DNA from: Clostridiales bacterium
GTDB lineage: Bacteria; Bacillota; Clostridia; Christensenellales; Aristaeellaceae
Assembly (NCBI GenBank): GCA_022776785.1
Contig: JALFHA010000047.1
Location: 1 to 7,721 of the forward strand
Direction of reading: 5' to 3'
Length of the DNA stretch: 7,721 bases
The translations under genes were made by a program, and so were the position numbers. Shown here piece after piece: positions 1 through 6,656 of this stretch; within the stretch, counting starts at the first letter, position 1; the number at the start of each line of letters is the position of its first letter. The notes beneath the pieces were generated by a model that was not told the DNA's origin, ran no database searches, and was given only the letters and a program-made list of their open reading frames with translations.

Positions 1-39
1 GTCTACGGGCCGCTGTTCATCCCGGGCTTCCTGGCCTGA
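1..39 (+). CDS. C-terminal end of an unidentified gene (partial)
   Basis: Frame 1 is open from the window edge through twelve codons reading VYGPLFIPGFLA and closes at a TGA at 37-39. It is followed within 30 bases by a hairpin terminator that would suit a rightward transcript. Only the hydrophobic, proline- and glycine-containing tail is visible, so no function can be named. It could be the end of a membrane or secreted protein. The main support for it being a real gene is the terminator placed just after the stop. Confidence 0.45.
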   Translation, partial: VYGPLFIPGFLA

Positions 40-59
40 CGGCAATCATCGCAGGGCAT

Positions 60-93
60 GAAAAAACCGTTCGCAGCACGCGGACGGTCTTTT
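60..93. terminator. Bidirectional intrinsic terminator between converging genes
   Basis: A 9-bp stem with one G-T pair is formed by 66-74 and 80-88, with a 5-base loop AGCAC. It is preceded by six A (61-66) and followed by CTTTT (89-93). Read leftward it ends in a run of six T and lies 16 bases past the stop of the MATE gene. Read rightward it has a shorter T run and lies about 25 bases past the stop of the partial left-hand gene. It therefore plausibly ends both transcripts. Confidence 0.8.
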
Positions 94-108
94 CATATTC
101 TCCGGAAA

Positions 109-1521
109 TCACATGCGCATGGGCGCGCCGGGACGCGAAAGCTCCCGCCATGTCCGCACAAGGACGACAGCGGCGATGACGAAGGTCAGCAGGTCGGAAA
201 CCGGCATGGAATAGAGAACGCCGTTCAGCCCGAAGAAGCGCGGCAGCAGCAGCGCGAAGCCCACGCCGAAGACGACCTCGCGCACCAGCGAAATCAGCGT
301 GGAGGACAGCGCGCGCCCCAGCGATTGCAGCGCGATGAACGTGCCCTTGTTGAACGTCGCCAGCGGCAGCATACACAGGTAGACGCGGAAGGCCTTCACG
401 GCGAACTCCGTATAATAGACGCTCTCATTGGCCGCGCCGAAGATGGCGATGAGCTGACGCGGCAGCAGCTCGACGATGAGCAGCGCCACAAGGCCCACCA
501 GCAGCTCACAGCTCAGCAGACGGGCGAGCAGCGCGCGGACGCGGTCGCGCCTGCATGCGCCGACGTTGTAGCCCATCACCGGGATGCAGCCTGCGGCCAG
601 CCCCACCGCGATGGAGATGACGATCTGGAAGAACTTCATCACCACGCCGACGACGGCCATGGGAATCTGCGCGTACTGCGCCTGAGAGAAAATCGCATCC
701 TTCGCGCCATACGCCTGAATCATGTTGTTGATGGCTGCCATGGCGGCGACCAGCGAAATCTGCGACAGAAAGCTCGTCATGCCCAGCGCCAGATAGCGCC
801 GTGCCAGCGGGAGATGCAGCCCAAAGCTCTCGCGCGAGAGCTTGACCGTCCTCATCCGCCGCATGTACCAGACGGACAGCGCCGCGGTGAGCACCTGCCC
901 CAGTACCGTCGCCACAGCCGCGCCCATCATGCCCCAGCGGAAGATGAAGATCATGATCGGGTCGAGCACGATGTTCACCAGAGCGCCGGCCAGCGTCGCG
1001 CCCATGGCAAAGCGCGGGCTGCCGTCCGAGCGGATGACCGGGTTCATCGCCTGCCCGAACATGTAAAACGGCAGGCCGAGCGTGATGAAGAAGAAGTATT
1101 CCCTCGACTGCTTGAAGGTCTCCTCGTTGACGCGCCCGCCGAACGCGGTGATGATCTGCTCGGAAAACAGCAGATAGATCACCGTGAGCACGAGGCTGAT
1201 CGCGACGCACAGCAGCGTCGCGCTGCCCACGCTCTTATGCGCCTCGTCCTTCCTGCCCGCGCCAAGGCTGATGGAGACAAACGCACAGCAGCCGTCGCCA
1301 ATCATCACGGCCAGCGCCAGCGCCACGACCGTCAGCGGGAAGACGACCGTGTTGGCCGCATTGCCGCAGGAGCCGAGGTACGACGCGTTGGCGATGAAGA
1401 TCTGATCGACGATGTTGTACAGCGCCGCAACCAGCAGCGACGTCACACACGGCAGCGCATAGCGCCGCATCAGCCTGCCTACGGGCAGGGTTTCCAGCTC
1501 GTTTTGATGCTTTTCTTCCAT
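109..1521 (-). CDS. MATE family multidrug/cation antiporter, MepA-like
   Basis: This encodes a 470-residue inner-membrane transporter of the MATE branch of the MOP superfamily. Family members export cationic drugs or metabolites in exchange for Na+ or H+. Length and about twelve hydrophobic segments fit the family. Family-like stretches are GNAANTVVFPLTV (53-65), GDGCCAF (75-81), NPVIRSDGSPRFAM (160-173), NIVLDPIMIF (183-192) and the second-half counterpart GLAAGCIPVMGYNVGA (307-322). The RSDG and LDP motifs resemble the MepA clade. The ATG at 1521 has a strong AAGGAGG (1530-1536) 8 bases upstream. The gene is monocistronic, with its own promoter at 1738-1767 and terminator at 60-93, and has an unusually long leader. 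The substrate cannot be read from sequence. Because Wzx flippases are distant relatives, a role in the nearby glycan genes is conceivable but less likely than drug or metabolite efflux. Confidence 0.93.
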   Translation of the reverse strand: MEEKHQNELETLPVGRLMRRYALPCVTSLLVAALYNIVDQIFIANASYLGSCGNAANTVVFPLTVVALALAVMIGDGCCAFVSISLGAGRKDEAHKSVGSATLLCVAISLVLTVIYLLFSEQIITAFGGRVNEETFKQSREYFFFITLGLPFYMFGQAMNPVIRSDGSPRFAMGATLAGALVNIVLDPIMIFIFRWGMMGAAVATVLGQVLTAALSVWYMRRMRTVKLSRESFGLHLPLARRYLALGMTSFLSQISLVAAMAAINNMIQAYGAKDAIFSQAQYAQIPMAVVGVVMKFFQIVISIAVGLAAGCIPVMGYNVGACRRDRVRALLARLLSCELLVGLVALLIVELLPRQLIAIFGAANESVYYTEFAVKAFRVYLCMLPLATFNKGTFIALQSLGRALSSTLISLVREVVFGVGFALLLPRFFGLNGVLYSMPVSDLLTFVIAAVVLVRTWRELSRPGAPMRM

Positions 1522-1731
1522 AGATATGCCCTCCTTGCGAAAATCTCCGCATCCATCCAGCGGCCAAAGGGCCGCTCCCGCCTCCGGCCAGCGCTGTGCC
1601 CTTCAGCTTTCGCACTAGGGGCCGATTGCGGAGCATGTCCCTATAGGCCAAAAAAGCGCGCTGCCCTCAGCTGGATTTACGCCGAAGGCAACACGCTTGC
1701 AGATGAAATTCGAGGGCTTTTGCGCCAGACA
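1522..1731 (-). promoter_or_regulatory. Long structured 5' leader of the MATE gene, candidate attenuator
   Basis: The promoter at 1738-1767 places the transcript start near 1731, leaving about 210 nt before the ATG at 1521. Near its 5' end a long-range stem pairs 1712-1717 with 1663-1668 (GCCCTC/GAGGGC) and 1722-1725 with 1658-1661 (GCGC/GCGC). It encloses a weak AAAT/ATTT pairing and two small competing hairpins (1681-1689 and 1688-1700). Two bases (1656-1657) after this fold, the RNA has six U (1650-1655), as in an intrinsic terminator. A second perfect 7-bp hairpin (1559-1576, loop CTTT in the RNA) lies about 22 nt upstream of the ribosome binding site. This would suit a riboswitch or attenuator controlling efflux. 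I do not recognise a known class: the ykkC/guanidine, yybP and T-box signatures are not evident. Confidence 0.4.
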
Positions 1732-1737
1732 ACCCTG

Positions 1738-1767
1738 ATTATACTGTGAAATGCGCGCTGCTGTCAA
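1738..1767 (-). promoter_or_regulatory. Consensus sigma-A promoter for the MATE gene
   Basis: On the minus strand a perfect TTGACA (complement of 1762-1767) is separated by 18 bases from a perfect TATAAT (complement of 1738-1743). Both hexamers match the housekeeping consensus exactly. Transcription should start near 1731 and run left through the long leader into the MATE gene. A promoter this strong ahead of an efflux gene makes control after initiation, in the leader, more plausible. Confidence 0.85.
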
Positions 1768-1868
1768 AAGCCATTCCTTAAAAATCCGCGGGGGATTCTT
1801 TGTCAGCTTTTCGCTCCTCGGCAGCGGCCGCGTCCAAAAGGCGGCGCTCCCTGAGCGGGGAAAACCGC
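1768..1868. other. Spacer between two divergent promoters
   Basis: This stretch lies between the leftward MATE promoter and the rightward GT-C promoter. No gene can be supported in it. It contains a 5-bp inverted repeat AATCC/GGATT around 1780-1797 and GC-rich sequence downstream. No clear operator was recognised. Confidence 0.4.
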
Positions 1869-1897
1869 TTGACATCCCTGCTGTTCCTCTGTACAAT
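1869..1897 (+). promoter_or_regulatory. Sigma-A promoter for the GT-C glycosyltransferase
   Basis: A perfect TTGACA at 1869-1874, a 17-base spacer and TACAAT at 1892-1897 make a near-consensus housekeeping promoter. The start of transcription would be near 1904. Because it lies inside the longest in-frame extension of the following reading frame, it rules out the far-upstream TTG at 1800 and supports a start at or after 1932. Confidence 0.82.
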
Positions 1898-1931
1898 CAT
1901 CGCACAAGGGCTTTCGGGCCCGACGGAGGGC

Positions 1932-3527
1932 ATGAGTCTAAGAGAGGATGTGCAAAGGGTGACCGCTGAAAGGAAACGCGACGCCAGCTGGACAGTGTGC
2001 GCAGCATACGCGCTGTTCAGGCTGACCATGGCGGCGGCGCTGGCCGTGTGCCTGGGCTTTTCGTGGATGGCTTACAGCTACAAGCGCGGGACGCTGAGCA
2101 ACGGGCTGCTGCTGCCTGCCGGTCTTGCCGCGCTGGCGCTGACGCTGCCGCCGCTTTTCCGGGGGATGCGCAGGCTGCGCGCCTCGGGCAGGCTGCGCGC
2201 GGCATGGCTGGGTGCAAGCCTCGTCCTGCTGGCCGTTCAGATCGTGATGATCAATCACTACTACTTCTACACGGACTGGGATGTGGAAACCATCGTGGAA
2301 AGCGCAATGGCGATGGTCACAGGCGAGGACATCAGCCGCCACAGCAATTACTTTTCCATGTATCCGAACAATCTGGTGCTTGTCACGCTGCAAAGCTGGA
2401 TAGTCCGCGCAGCATCGCTTCTGGGGCTCTGGGATCGGGCGTATTTCCTGCTTCTCGTCTTCCAATGCGTGCTGTGCTGGACCACCGGGCTGCTGCTGTG
2501 CCGCATCGTTCGCACGTTGACGGGCAGCGATGGGCTGACCGCCGCGGCATACATGCTGTATCAGCTGCTCGTGGGCCTGAATCCGTGGATATCCATCCCG
2601 TATTCGGACGCCGTCGCGCTGTTCTTTCCGACGGCCATTGTTGCGCTGGAGCTAACCTCACCCAAGCGGACGACCGCTCGGGCGCTTAAGCCCTTTGCGC
2701 TGACCTTTCTTTCCTTCTTTGGCTACCGGATCAAGCCGCAGGTGCTGCTGGTATGGATCGCCATCCTGCTCATGCGTGCCGCAAAGGGGCTCCGCGGCGG
2801 CATCCGCGGACAGCACGCGGCGAAGCTCGTCCGTGGAGCGGCGTGCATGGGCGCGGGAGCGCTCCTGGCCATGCTGCTGGCCAATGCGATGGCCGCGAGC
2901 GTGCCGGTACCGATCGATCCCGAAAAGGAAATGGGCATCACGCACTACCTGATGATGGGCATGAATCCCGAATTCTTCGGCGGCTACGCGCAGCAGGACG
3001 TCAGCCTTTCCTGGCGGTGCGAGACAAAGGCGGAGCGCATCTGCACGAACCTGCAGGTGCTCTGCGACAGGCTGCAGGAGATGGGCCCGGCGGGGCTTGT
3101 CAAGCAGATCCTTCGCAAGACGCTCACCAACTACAACGACGGCACCTTCTGCTGGGCAGGCGAGGGCGTCTTCTACCGCGAGCTTCTGCCAGAGAAGGAC
3201 GGCGTGCTCTCCCCGCTGCTGCGCAGCATCTACTACAGCCACGAGGGCGCTCTGTATCCCCTCTATGCCAACGCGGTTCAGGCGCTGTGGATGGGCGTGC
3301 TGGCGCTGTGCGCGGCCGCCAGCCTGGGCAGGCGGGACGAGCGCGTCGCCGTCCTCATGCTGACGCTGCTCGCACTGACGCTGTTTGAAACGCTGTTTGA
3401 AGCGCGGGCGCGGTATCTGTTCAGCTTTGCGCCGCTGTTTATCGCGCTGGCTACCTGCGGCATACAGACGTGCCTGACGCGCTTCGCCCGCCTGCGCAAG
3501 CCGGCGTCATCCGCCGCACAGACATGA
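1932..3527 (+). CDS. Polytopic membrane glycosyltransferase, GT-C fold (GT39/PMT-like)
   Basis: A 531-residue protein with roughly ten to twelve hydrophobic segments. GT-C enzymes transfer a sugar from a polyprenyl-phosphate donor to a lipid, glycan or protein on the outer face of the membrane. A long loop after the early helices carries YTDWDVETI (113-121), whose acidic DWD fits the catalytic acidic motif of GT-C folds. Other features are YPNN (144-147), IPYSDAVALFFP (222-233), RIKPQ (266-270) and a final EARARYLFSFAP (490-501), which resembles the C-terminal E-R-RY segment of GT39-type proteins. A soluble stretch (about 323-442) lies between helices. Start choice is uncertain. ATG 1932 follows the promoter, but its GGAGGG (1925-1930) is only 1-2 bases away. 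GTG 1950 or GTG 1959 (with AGAGG 11 bases upstream) are alternatives that shorten the protein slightly. Donor and acceptor are unknown. The gene is monocistronic and converges on the next GT2 gene. Confidence 0.75.
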   Translation: MSLREDVQRVTAERKRDASWTVCAAYALFRLTMAAALAVCLGFSWMAYSYKRGTLSNGLLLPAGLAALALTLPPLFRGMRRLRASGRLRAAWLGASLVLLAVQIVMINHYYFYTDWDVETIVESAMAMVTGEDISRHSNYFSMYPNNLVLVTLQSWIVRAASLLGLWDRAYFLLLVFQCVLCWTTGLLLCRIVRTLTGSDGLTAAAYMLYQLLVGLNPWISIPYSDAVALFFPTAIVALELTSPKRTTARALKPFALTFLSFFGYRIKPQVLLVWIAILLMRAAKGLRGGIRGQHAAKLVRGAACMGAGALLAMLLANAMAASVPVPIDPEKEMGITHYLMMGMNPEFFGGYAQQDVSLSWRCETKAERICTNLQVLCDRLQEMGPAGLVKQILRKTLTNYNDGTFCWAGEGVFYRELLPEKDGVLSPLLRSIYYSHEGALYPLYANAVQALWMGVLALCAAASLGRRDERVAVLMLTLLALTLFETLFEARARYLFSFAPLFIALATCGIQTCLTRFARLRKPASSAAQT

Positions 3528-3531
3528 CGCC
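3503..3531. terminator. Hairpin at the convergent 3' ends, possible weak terminator
   Basis: A perfect 8-bp inverted repeat, GGCGTCAT (3503-3510) with ATGACGCC (3524-3531) and a 13-base loop, overlaps the stop codon of the GT-C gene. It lies just beyond the stop of the opposing GT2 gene. Neither side has a proper T run, so it is at best a weak or factor-assisted terminator or an mRNA 3'-end stabiliser. Only 22 bases separate the two stops, and no better terminator is visible for either gene. Confidence 0.4.
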
Positions 3532-3549
3532 CGCACAGAATCGCCTCTT

Positions 3550-4530
3550 TCAGCCCTTCGCCCGGCGGTACAGGCGCAGGAACAGCGACGGCGCAACGCG
3601 CAGCAGCACCCCCTGTGTGCAGACGAATGCGTCGCCCGAGCGCAGCGCATAGCCGGCGAGCTCCGCGAGGTTGGCGCGCAAAAAGTCCGTGGCCTCCCTC
3701 GCGACGGCGGGTGGAAGGTCATAGGCGGCGGTATTCTTGCCGACGCTCAGGGCAATCTGCCCCACGCGGCGGCGCAGCACGCGTCGGGGCGCGCCCTCCG
3801 GCAGCGCATCTGCCGCCGCCCGCAGCCGGCGGCAGACCTCCAGATAGCTGGCGCACCAGCGGCTGCTGCGCGCCAGCGAGCCCATGATGCTCCCCTCGCG
3901 CTGCCGGTAGCGCAGAATCACGCGCTCAAAGGATGCGGCACGCTTTGCCGCCAGCAGCGCGGGCGCCTGAAACAGCTCGTCCTCGAAGAGCAGCCCGTCC
4001 GCCATGCGCAGGCCGTTTTCCACGAGAAATTCGCGGCGATAGACGCACTGCCAGACCATCGGCTCAAACACGCGCGCGTCGCACTCCTGCGCCAGCAGCG
4101 CATTGCCCCGGATGACCTCCGTCGCGGGGATCGCCGGTCCGGGACGCTCTTCGCCCGTCTCGTCGTCGAAATAGACGAACCGTGCTTTGGCGACATCGAG
4201 CCTTTGCGCAGCCGCGTCGCGCACGAGGGCCATGAGCTCATCCGCATCCGCCACATCGTCGCTGTCCAGAAAATAGACGTACTCGCCCTGCGCCGCATCC
4301 AGCCCCGTGTTGCGCGCCGCCGACAGGCCGCCGTTGCACGCCCTGTAGAGCAGCTTCGCATTGGCGTGCGCATCGGCATACGCCTGCGCGATGACCGTCG
4401 AGCCATCCAGACCGCAGTCATCCACCAGCAGCAGCTCCACCTCATCCTGCGGCAGACGCTCAAGCGCCTGCAGGCACTGGCCGATATAGGCCTCCACACG
4501 ATAAACCGGAATCACAATACTGAGCAGCAT
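3550..4530 (-). CDS. GT2 family glycosyltransferase (soluble, EpsJ-like)
   Basis: A 326-residue inverting GT-A glycosyltransferase that uses a nucleotide-sugar donor in the cytoplasm, typical of capsule or exopolysaccharide clusters. The motifs are complete and in order: LSIVIPVYR (3-11), VDDCGLDGS for nucleotide binding (36-44), NGGLSAARNTGLDAA (66-80), the metal-binding DSDD (89-92), FEDELF with the likely catalytic base (182-187), and YRQREGSIM (208-216). No transmembrane segment is evident. The C-terminal third is rich in Arg and Ala and probably helical. The start is ATG 4530, with GGAGG (complement of 4539-4543) 8 bases upstream. A TTG five codons earlier lies at the ribosome binding site and is rejected. 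The gene is divergent from the next GT2 operon and shares its control region. The sugar transferred cannot be predicted. Confidence 0.92.
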   Translation of the reverse strand: MLLSIVIPVYRVEAYIGQCLQALERLPQDEVELLLVDDCGLDGSTVIAQAYADAHANAKLLYRACNGGLSAARNTGLDAAQGEYVYFLDSDDVADADELMALVRDAAAQRLDVAKARFVYFDDETGEERPGPAIPATEVIRGNALLAQECDARVFEPMVWQCVYRREFLVENGLRMADGLLFEDELFQAPALLAAKRAASFERVILRYRQREGSIMGSLARSSRWCASYLEVCRRLRAAADALPEGAPRRVLRRRVGQIALSVGKNTAAYDLPPAVAREATDFLRANLAELAGYALRSGDAFVCTQGVLLRVAPSLFLRLYRRAKG

Positions 4531-4555
4531 TCTCCTGTCCTCCAAATTCTCTCCC

Positions 4556-4584
4556 TTGCGCAGCGCGCCGTTTTATGCGATAAT
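4556..4584 (+). promoter_or_regulatory. Candidate extended -10 promoter for the GT2/YdcF operon
   Basis: TTGCGC (4556-4561), a 17-base spacer and GATAAT (4579-4584) preceded by TG at 4576-4577 form an extended -10 promoter. A start near 4591 would give a leader of about 70 nt before the ATG at 4660. A second -10-like element, TATTAT (4623-4628), lies nearer the gene but lacks a convincing -35. Confidence 0.5.
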
Positions 4585-4610
4585 AAACCGATACGCAGGG
4601 TGTCTTTCAA
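4580..4610 (-). promoter_or_regulatory. Candidate promoter for the leftward GT2 gene
   Basis: On the minus strand TTGAAA (complement of 4605-4610) precedes an AT-rich -10 region: TTTATT at 17 bases, or TATTAT at 19 bases (complements of 4582-4587 and 4580-4585). The -10 overlaps that of the opposing promoter, so the two polymerases would compete for the same DNA. The exact -10 is uncertain. Confidence 0.45.
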
Positions 4611-4623
4611 CCTTTGTGCTCCT

Positions 4624-4632
4624 ATTATATCA
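4624..4632 (-). promoter_or_regulatory. Perfect extended -10 element on the minus strand
   Basis: The minus strand reads TGATATAAT, a consensus extended -10. The sequence 17 bases upstream is a poor -35. A transcript from here would start near 4617 and add about 87 nt of leader to the leftward GT2 gene. On the plus strand the same AT-rich patch contains the small inverted repeat TATAT-CAC-ATATA (4626-4638), which might be a regulator site. Confidence 0.4.
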
Positions 4633-4645
4633 CATATACCCTTCC

Positions 4646-4650
4646 GGAGG
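4646..4650 (+). promoter_or_regulatory. Ribosome binding site that fixes the start at 4660
   Basis: GGAGG lies 9 bases before ATG 4660. The reading frame is open much further upstream (to about 4204) through the antisense of the neighbouring GT2 gene. This site and the GT2 N-terminal motif directly after ATG 4660 define the true start. Confidence 0.85.
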
Positions 4651-4659
4651 AAAGAGCGG

Positions 4660-5589
4660 ATGATCAGCGTTATTGTCATCGGCAAAAATGAGGGCTCCCG
4701 CCTGAGCGCATGCCTGCAAAGCGTACAGGATGCGCTTGCTGTGCTCTCCCATGAAATCATCTACGTCGATTCCTGCTCCACGGACGACAGCCTTGACCGG
4801 GCGAAGGCGCTCGGCGCACGCTGCTTCCTGCTGGCCGAACGGGAGACAACCGCCGGCTTGGGGCGCTTTGTCGGCGCCAGAGAGGCGCGCGGGGACGTGC
4901 TGCTGTTTCTCGACGGAGACATGGAGCTCTGCCCCGGCTTCTGTGAAAAGGCGCTGATGGAGATGGCCGCAACGGGCTGCAATGGCGTATGCGGCACGCG
5001 TGAGGATCTCTACTGGCAGGACGGCCGTCTGGTGGGCCGCGATCCCAACTACTTCCGCTGCACGCAGCGGCGCGAATGCCCCGAGTTCGGCGGCGCGCTG
5101 ATGGTGACAGCCGAGGCGCTCTCCGCCTGCGGCGGCTGGAGCACAGACACCGTAGCGTGCGAAGAGGCCGAGCTTCACGCGCGGCTGAAGGATGCAGGCT
5201 GCCGCATCACCGAGCTGCCCATCCCGATGATCCGGCACAACGATGCCGTGCGCGATAACCGCGGTCTGCTGGGCGCGGTTTTCTCCCGCCGCCGTCTGGG
5301 CGAAGGGCAGGCGATGCGCTGCGCGATGGCGCTTCACAAGGGCGGATGCTATCTGCGCCATGAGCGCGCCAAATTCCTGCTCTGCGCGCTGGACTGGCTG
5401 TCCATCCTCCTGCTGCTATTCGGCGCAATCGGCCTGCTCGCGTCGTGCTTCATACAGGCTGCGCAGCTGGGCTTCTATGCCGCCTGCCGCAAGCCGCGCG
5501 CATGGGTTTCGCAAAAGCTCTTCTTCTTCGCCTTCCCGCTTGGGCTGGCGAGCTACCGCGTGCGTTCGCGCGCATATACCGAAATCTGA
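4660..5589 (+). CDS. GT2 family glycosyltransferase with C-terminal membrane segments
   Basis: A 309-residue enzyme beginning MISVIVIGKNEGSRL, a typical GT2 start. VDSCSTDDS (36-44) is the nucleotide-binding motif, FLDGDMEL (83-90) carries the metal-binding DGD, FGGALM (143-148) lies near the acceptor site, and CEEAELHARLK (167-177) occupies the position of the catalytic ED motif, here EE. About residues 238-264 and 284-300 are hydrophobic and would anchor the enzyme at the cytoplasmic membrane, suiting a lipid-linked acceptor. It is the first gene of a rightward operon, with the next GT2 start 68 bases after its stop and no terminator between. Family assignment is firm. Donor, linkage and acceptor are unknown. 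Confidence 0.9.
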   Translation: MISVIVIGKNEGSRLSACLQSVQDALAVLSHEIIYVDSCSTDDSLDRAKALGARCFLLAERETTAGLGRFVGAREARGDVLLFLDGDMELCPGFCEKALMEMAATGCNGVCGTREDLYWQDGRLVGRDPNYFRCTQRRECPEFGGALMVTAEALSACGGWSTDTVACEEAELHARLKDAGCRITELPIPMIRHNDAVRDNRGLLGAVFSRRRLGEGQAMRCAMALHKGGCYLRHERAKFLLCALDWLSILLLLFGAIGLLASCFIQAAQLGFYAACRKPRAWVSQKLFFFAFPLGLASYRVRSRAYTEI

Positions 5590-5657
5590 CAGCGCCGGGC
5601 GCTTTGTCACAGCGGCGTTTTGCAGGCTCCTGCCAGAACGCCTCAATGGGAGTTTCC

Positions 5658-6656
5658 ATGATTACGATCAGCTTTATCGTCGTGGCCTACAACGCCGCCG
5701 CATCTCTGCCTCTGCTGCTGGGCGATCTGCGCGCCCAGAGTCTGCCGCACGAGCAGCTCGAGGTGCTTCTGGTGGACAGCGCCTCCACGGACGGCACACG
5801 CCGGGTAATGCAGCAGTTTGCCGCCGACGCGCCCTTTCCCGTGCGCATTCTGGACAATCCCCGGCGCTGGCTGGCCAGCGGCATCAACGTCGCGCTGCGC
5901 GCCGCCTCCGGCAACGCCGTCATCCGTCTGGATGCGCACGCGCGCATCCCCGCCGACTTCCTTGAAAAGAGCCTCCATGCGCTCGAGCAGGGAGAGGATA
6001 TCGTCGGCGGCTGCGTCTCCGGCGCACAGCCCGCCACCCCCTGGGAGGCCGTCATGCACGCGCTGGACACATCCCGCTTCTGCGGCGGCGCGGCCCCGTT
6101 CCGCAACAGCGGCGAGGCACGCTATGTCGATACCCTCGCCTACGCGCTCTACCGGCGCGAGGTCTACGAGCACGTCGGCATGTACGACGAGCGGCTGCGC
6201 CGCACAGAGGACAACGAGATGCACTACCGGATGCGCAAGGCCGGCTATCGCTTTTACTTCTCGCCGGGCATCCTCTCCTACCACGCGGCGCGGCCCACGC
6301 TGCGCGGTCAGCTCCGCCAGAAGTGGGGCAACGGCTATTGGATTGGCCGCACCATGCACATTCAGCCGCATTGCTTCGCCCCGCGCCATTTGATTCCCGC
6401 GCTCTTCGTGCTGGCACTGCTGGGCTGCCTGCTGCTCCTGCCGCTGGCCCGCTGGCCGCTGGCTCTGCTGCTGTGCGCTTACGCGCTGGTTGATCTTCTC
6501 TTCAGCGTCAAGGGCGCCCTGAATGAAAAAACGAGCCGTCTGCTGGCGCTGTGCACGCTTCCCGTGCTCTTTCCGCTCGTTCACCTCGTCTATGGAGCAG
6601 GCACGCTGCTGGGCCTTTTGACGCCATGCGCAAAGGAGGCGAGCCCCCATGCTTGA
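5658..6656 (+). CDS. GT2 glycosyltransferase, ExoA-like (succinoglycan-type)
   Basis: A 332-residue enzyme of the GT2 subgroup that includes ExoA of succinoglycan synthesis, which adds a sugar to a lipid-linked oligosaccharide at the cytoplasmic membrane. It shows ISFIVVAYN (4-12), VDSASTDGT (39-47), VIRLDAHARIP (88-98) where the usual D-x-D is D-A-H as in ExoA-type proteins, RYVDTLAYALYRREVYEHVGMYDERL (155-180), TEDNEMHYRMRKAG (183-196) with the catalytic ED, and QLRQKWGNG (218-226). About three membrane segments follow (near 246-263, 268-284 and 297-320). The start is taken as ATG 5658 because GGGAG lies at 5648-5652, 5 bases upstream. ATG 5646 would add MGVS but has no ribosome binding site. 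The last 8 bases overlap the next gene. The sugar specificity cannot be read. Confidence 0.9.
   Translation: MITISFIVVAYNAAASLPLLLGDLRAQSLPHEQLEVLLVDSASTDGTRRVMQQFAADAPFPVRILDNPRRWLASGINVALRAASGNAVIRLDAHARIPADFLEKSLHALEQGEDIVGGCVSGAQPATPWEAVMHALDTSRFCGGAAPFRNSGEARYVDTLAYALYRREVYEHVGMYDERLRRTEDNEMHYRMRKAGYRFYFSPGILSYHAARPTLRGQLRQKWGNGYWIGRTMHIQPHCFAPRHLIPALFVLALLGCLLLLPLARWPLALLLCAYALVDLLFSVKGALNEKTSRLLALCTLPVLFPLVHLVYGAGTLLGLLTPCAKEASPHA
6632..6639 (+). promoter_or_regulatory. Strong ribosome binding site inside the upstream gene
   Basis: AAAGGAGG lies 9 bases before ATG 6649 and within the last codons of the ExoA-like gene. With the 8-base gene overlap (6649-6656) this indicates translational coupling, so the YdcF protein is made in step with the glycosyltransferase. 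Confidence 0.8.

Noticed and set aside
109..1521. Wzx-type polysaccharide flippase for the glycan island
   Set aside because: MATE and Wzx proteins are distant relatives, but the motifs here (RSDGSP, NIVLDPIMIF, GDGCCAF) are those of MepA-like MATE transporters. The gene also has an independent promoter and points away from the cluster.
1235..1651. 138-codon minus-strand frame starting in the MATE leader and overlapping the MATE gene
   Set aside because: A weak AGGGA lies 1 base before its ATG and the product is unrelated to any domain I know. It overlaps the MATE gene by almost 300 bases in another frame. A short leader peptide cannot be fully excluded.
58..1749. 563-codon plus-strand reading frame opposite the MATE gene
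   Set aside because: The product is rich in Arg, His, Gln and Asp with no domain logic, as expected for the antisense of a GC-rich membrane-protein gene. The MATE frame shows clear family motifs, a ribosome binding site, a promoter and a terminator.
4204..4659. N-terminal extension of the GT2 protein starting at 4660
   Set aside because: The extension is the antisense of the neighbouring GT2 gene and then non-coding control DNA. GT2 homology starts exactly at ATG 4660, which has a good ribosome binding site.
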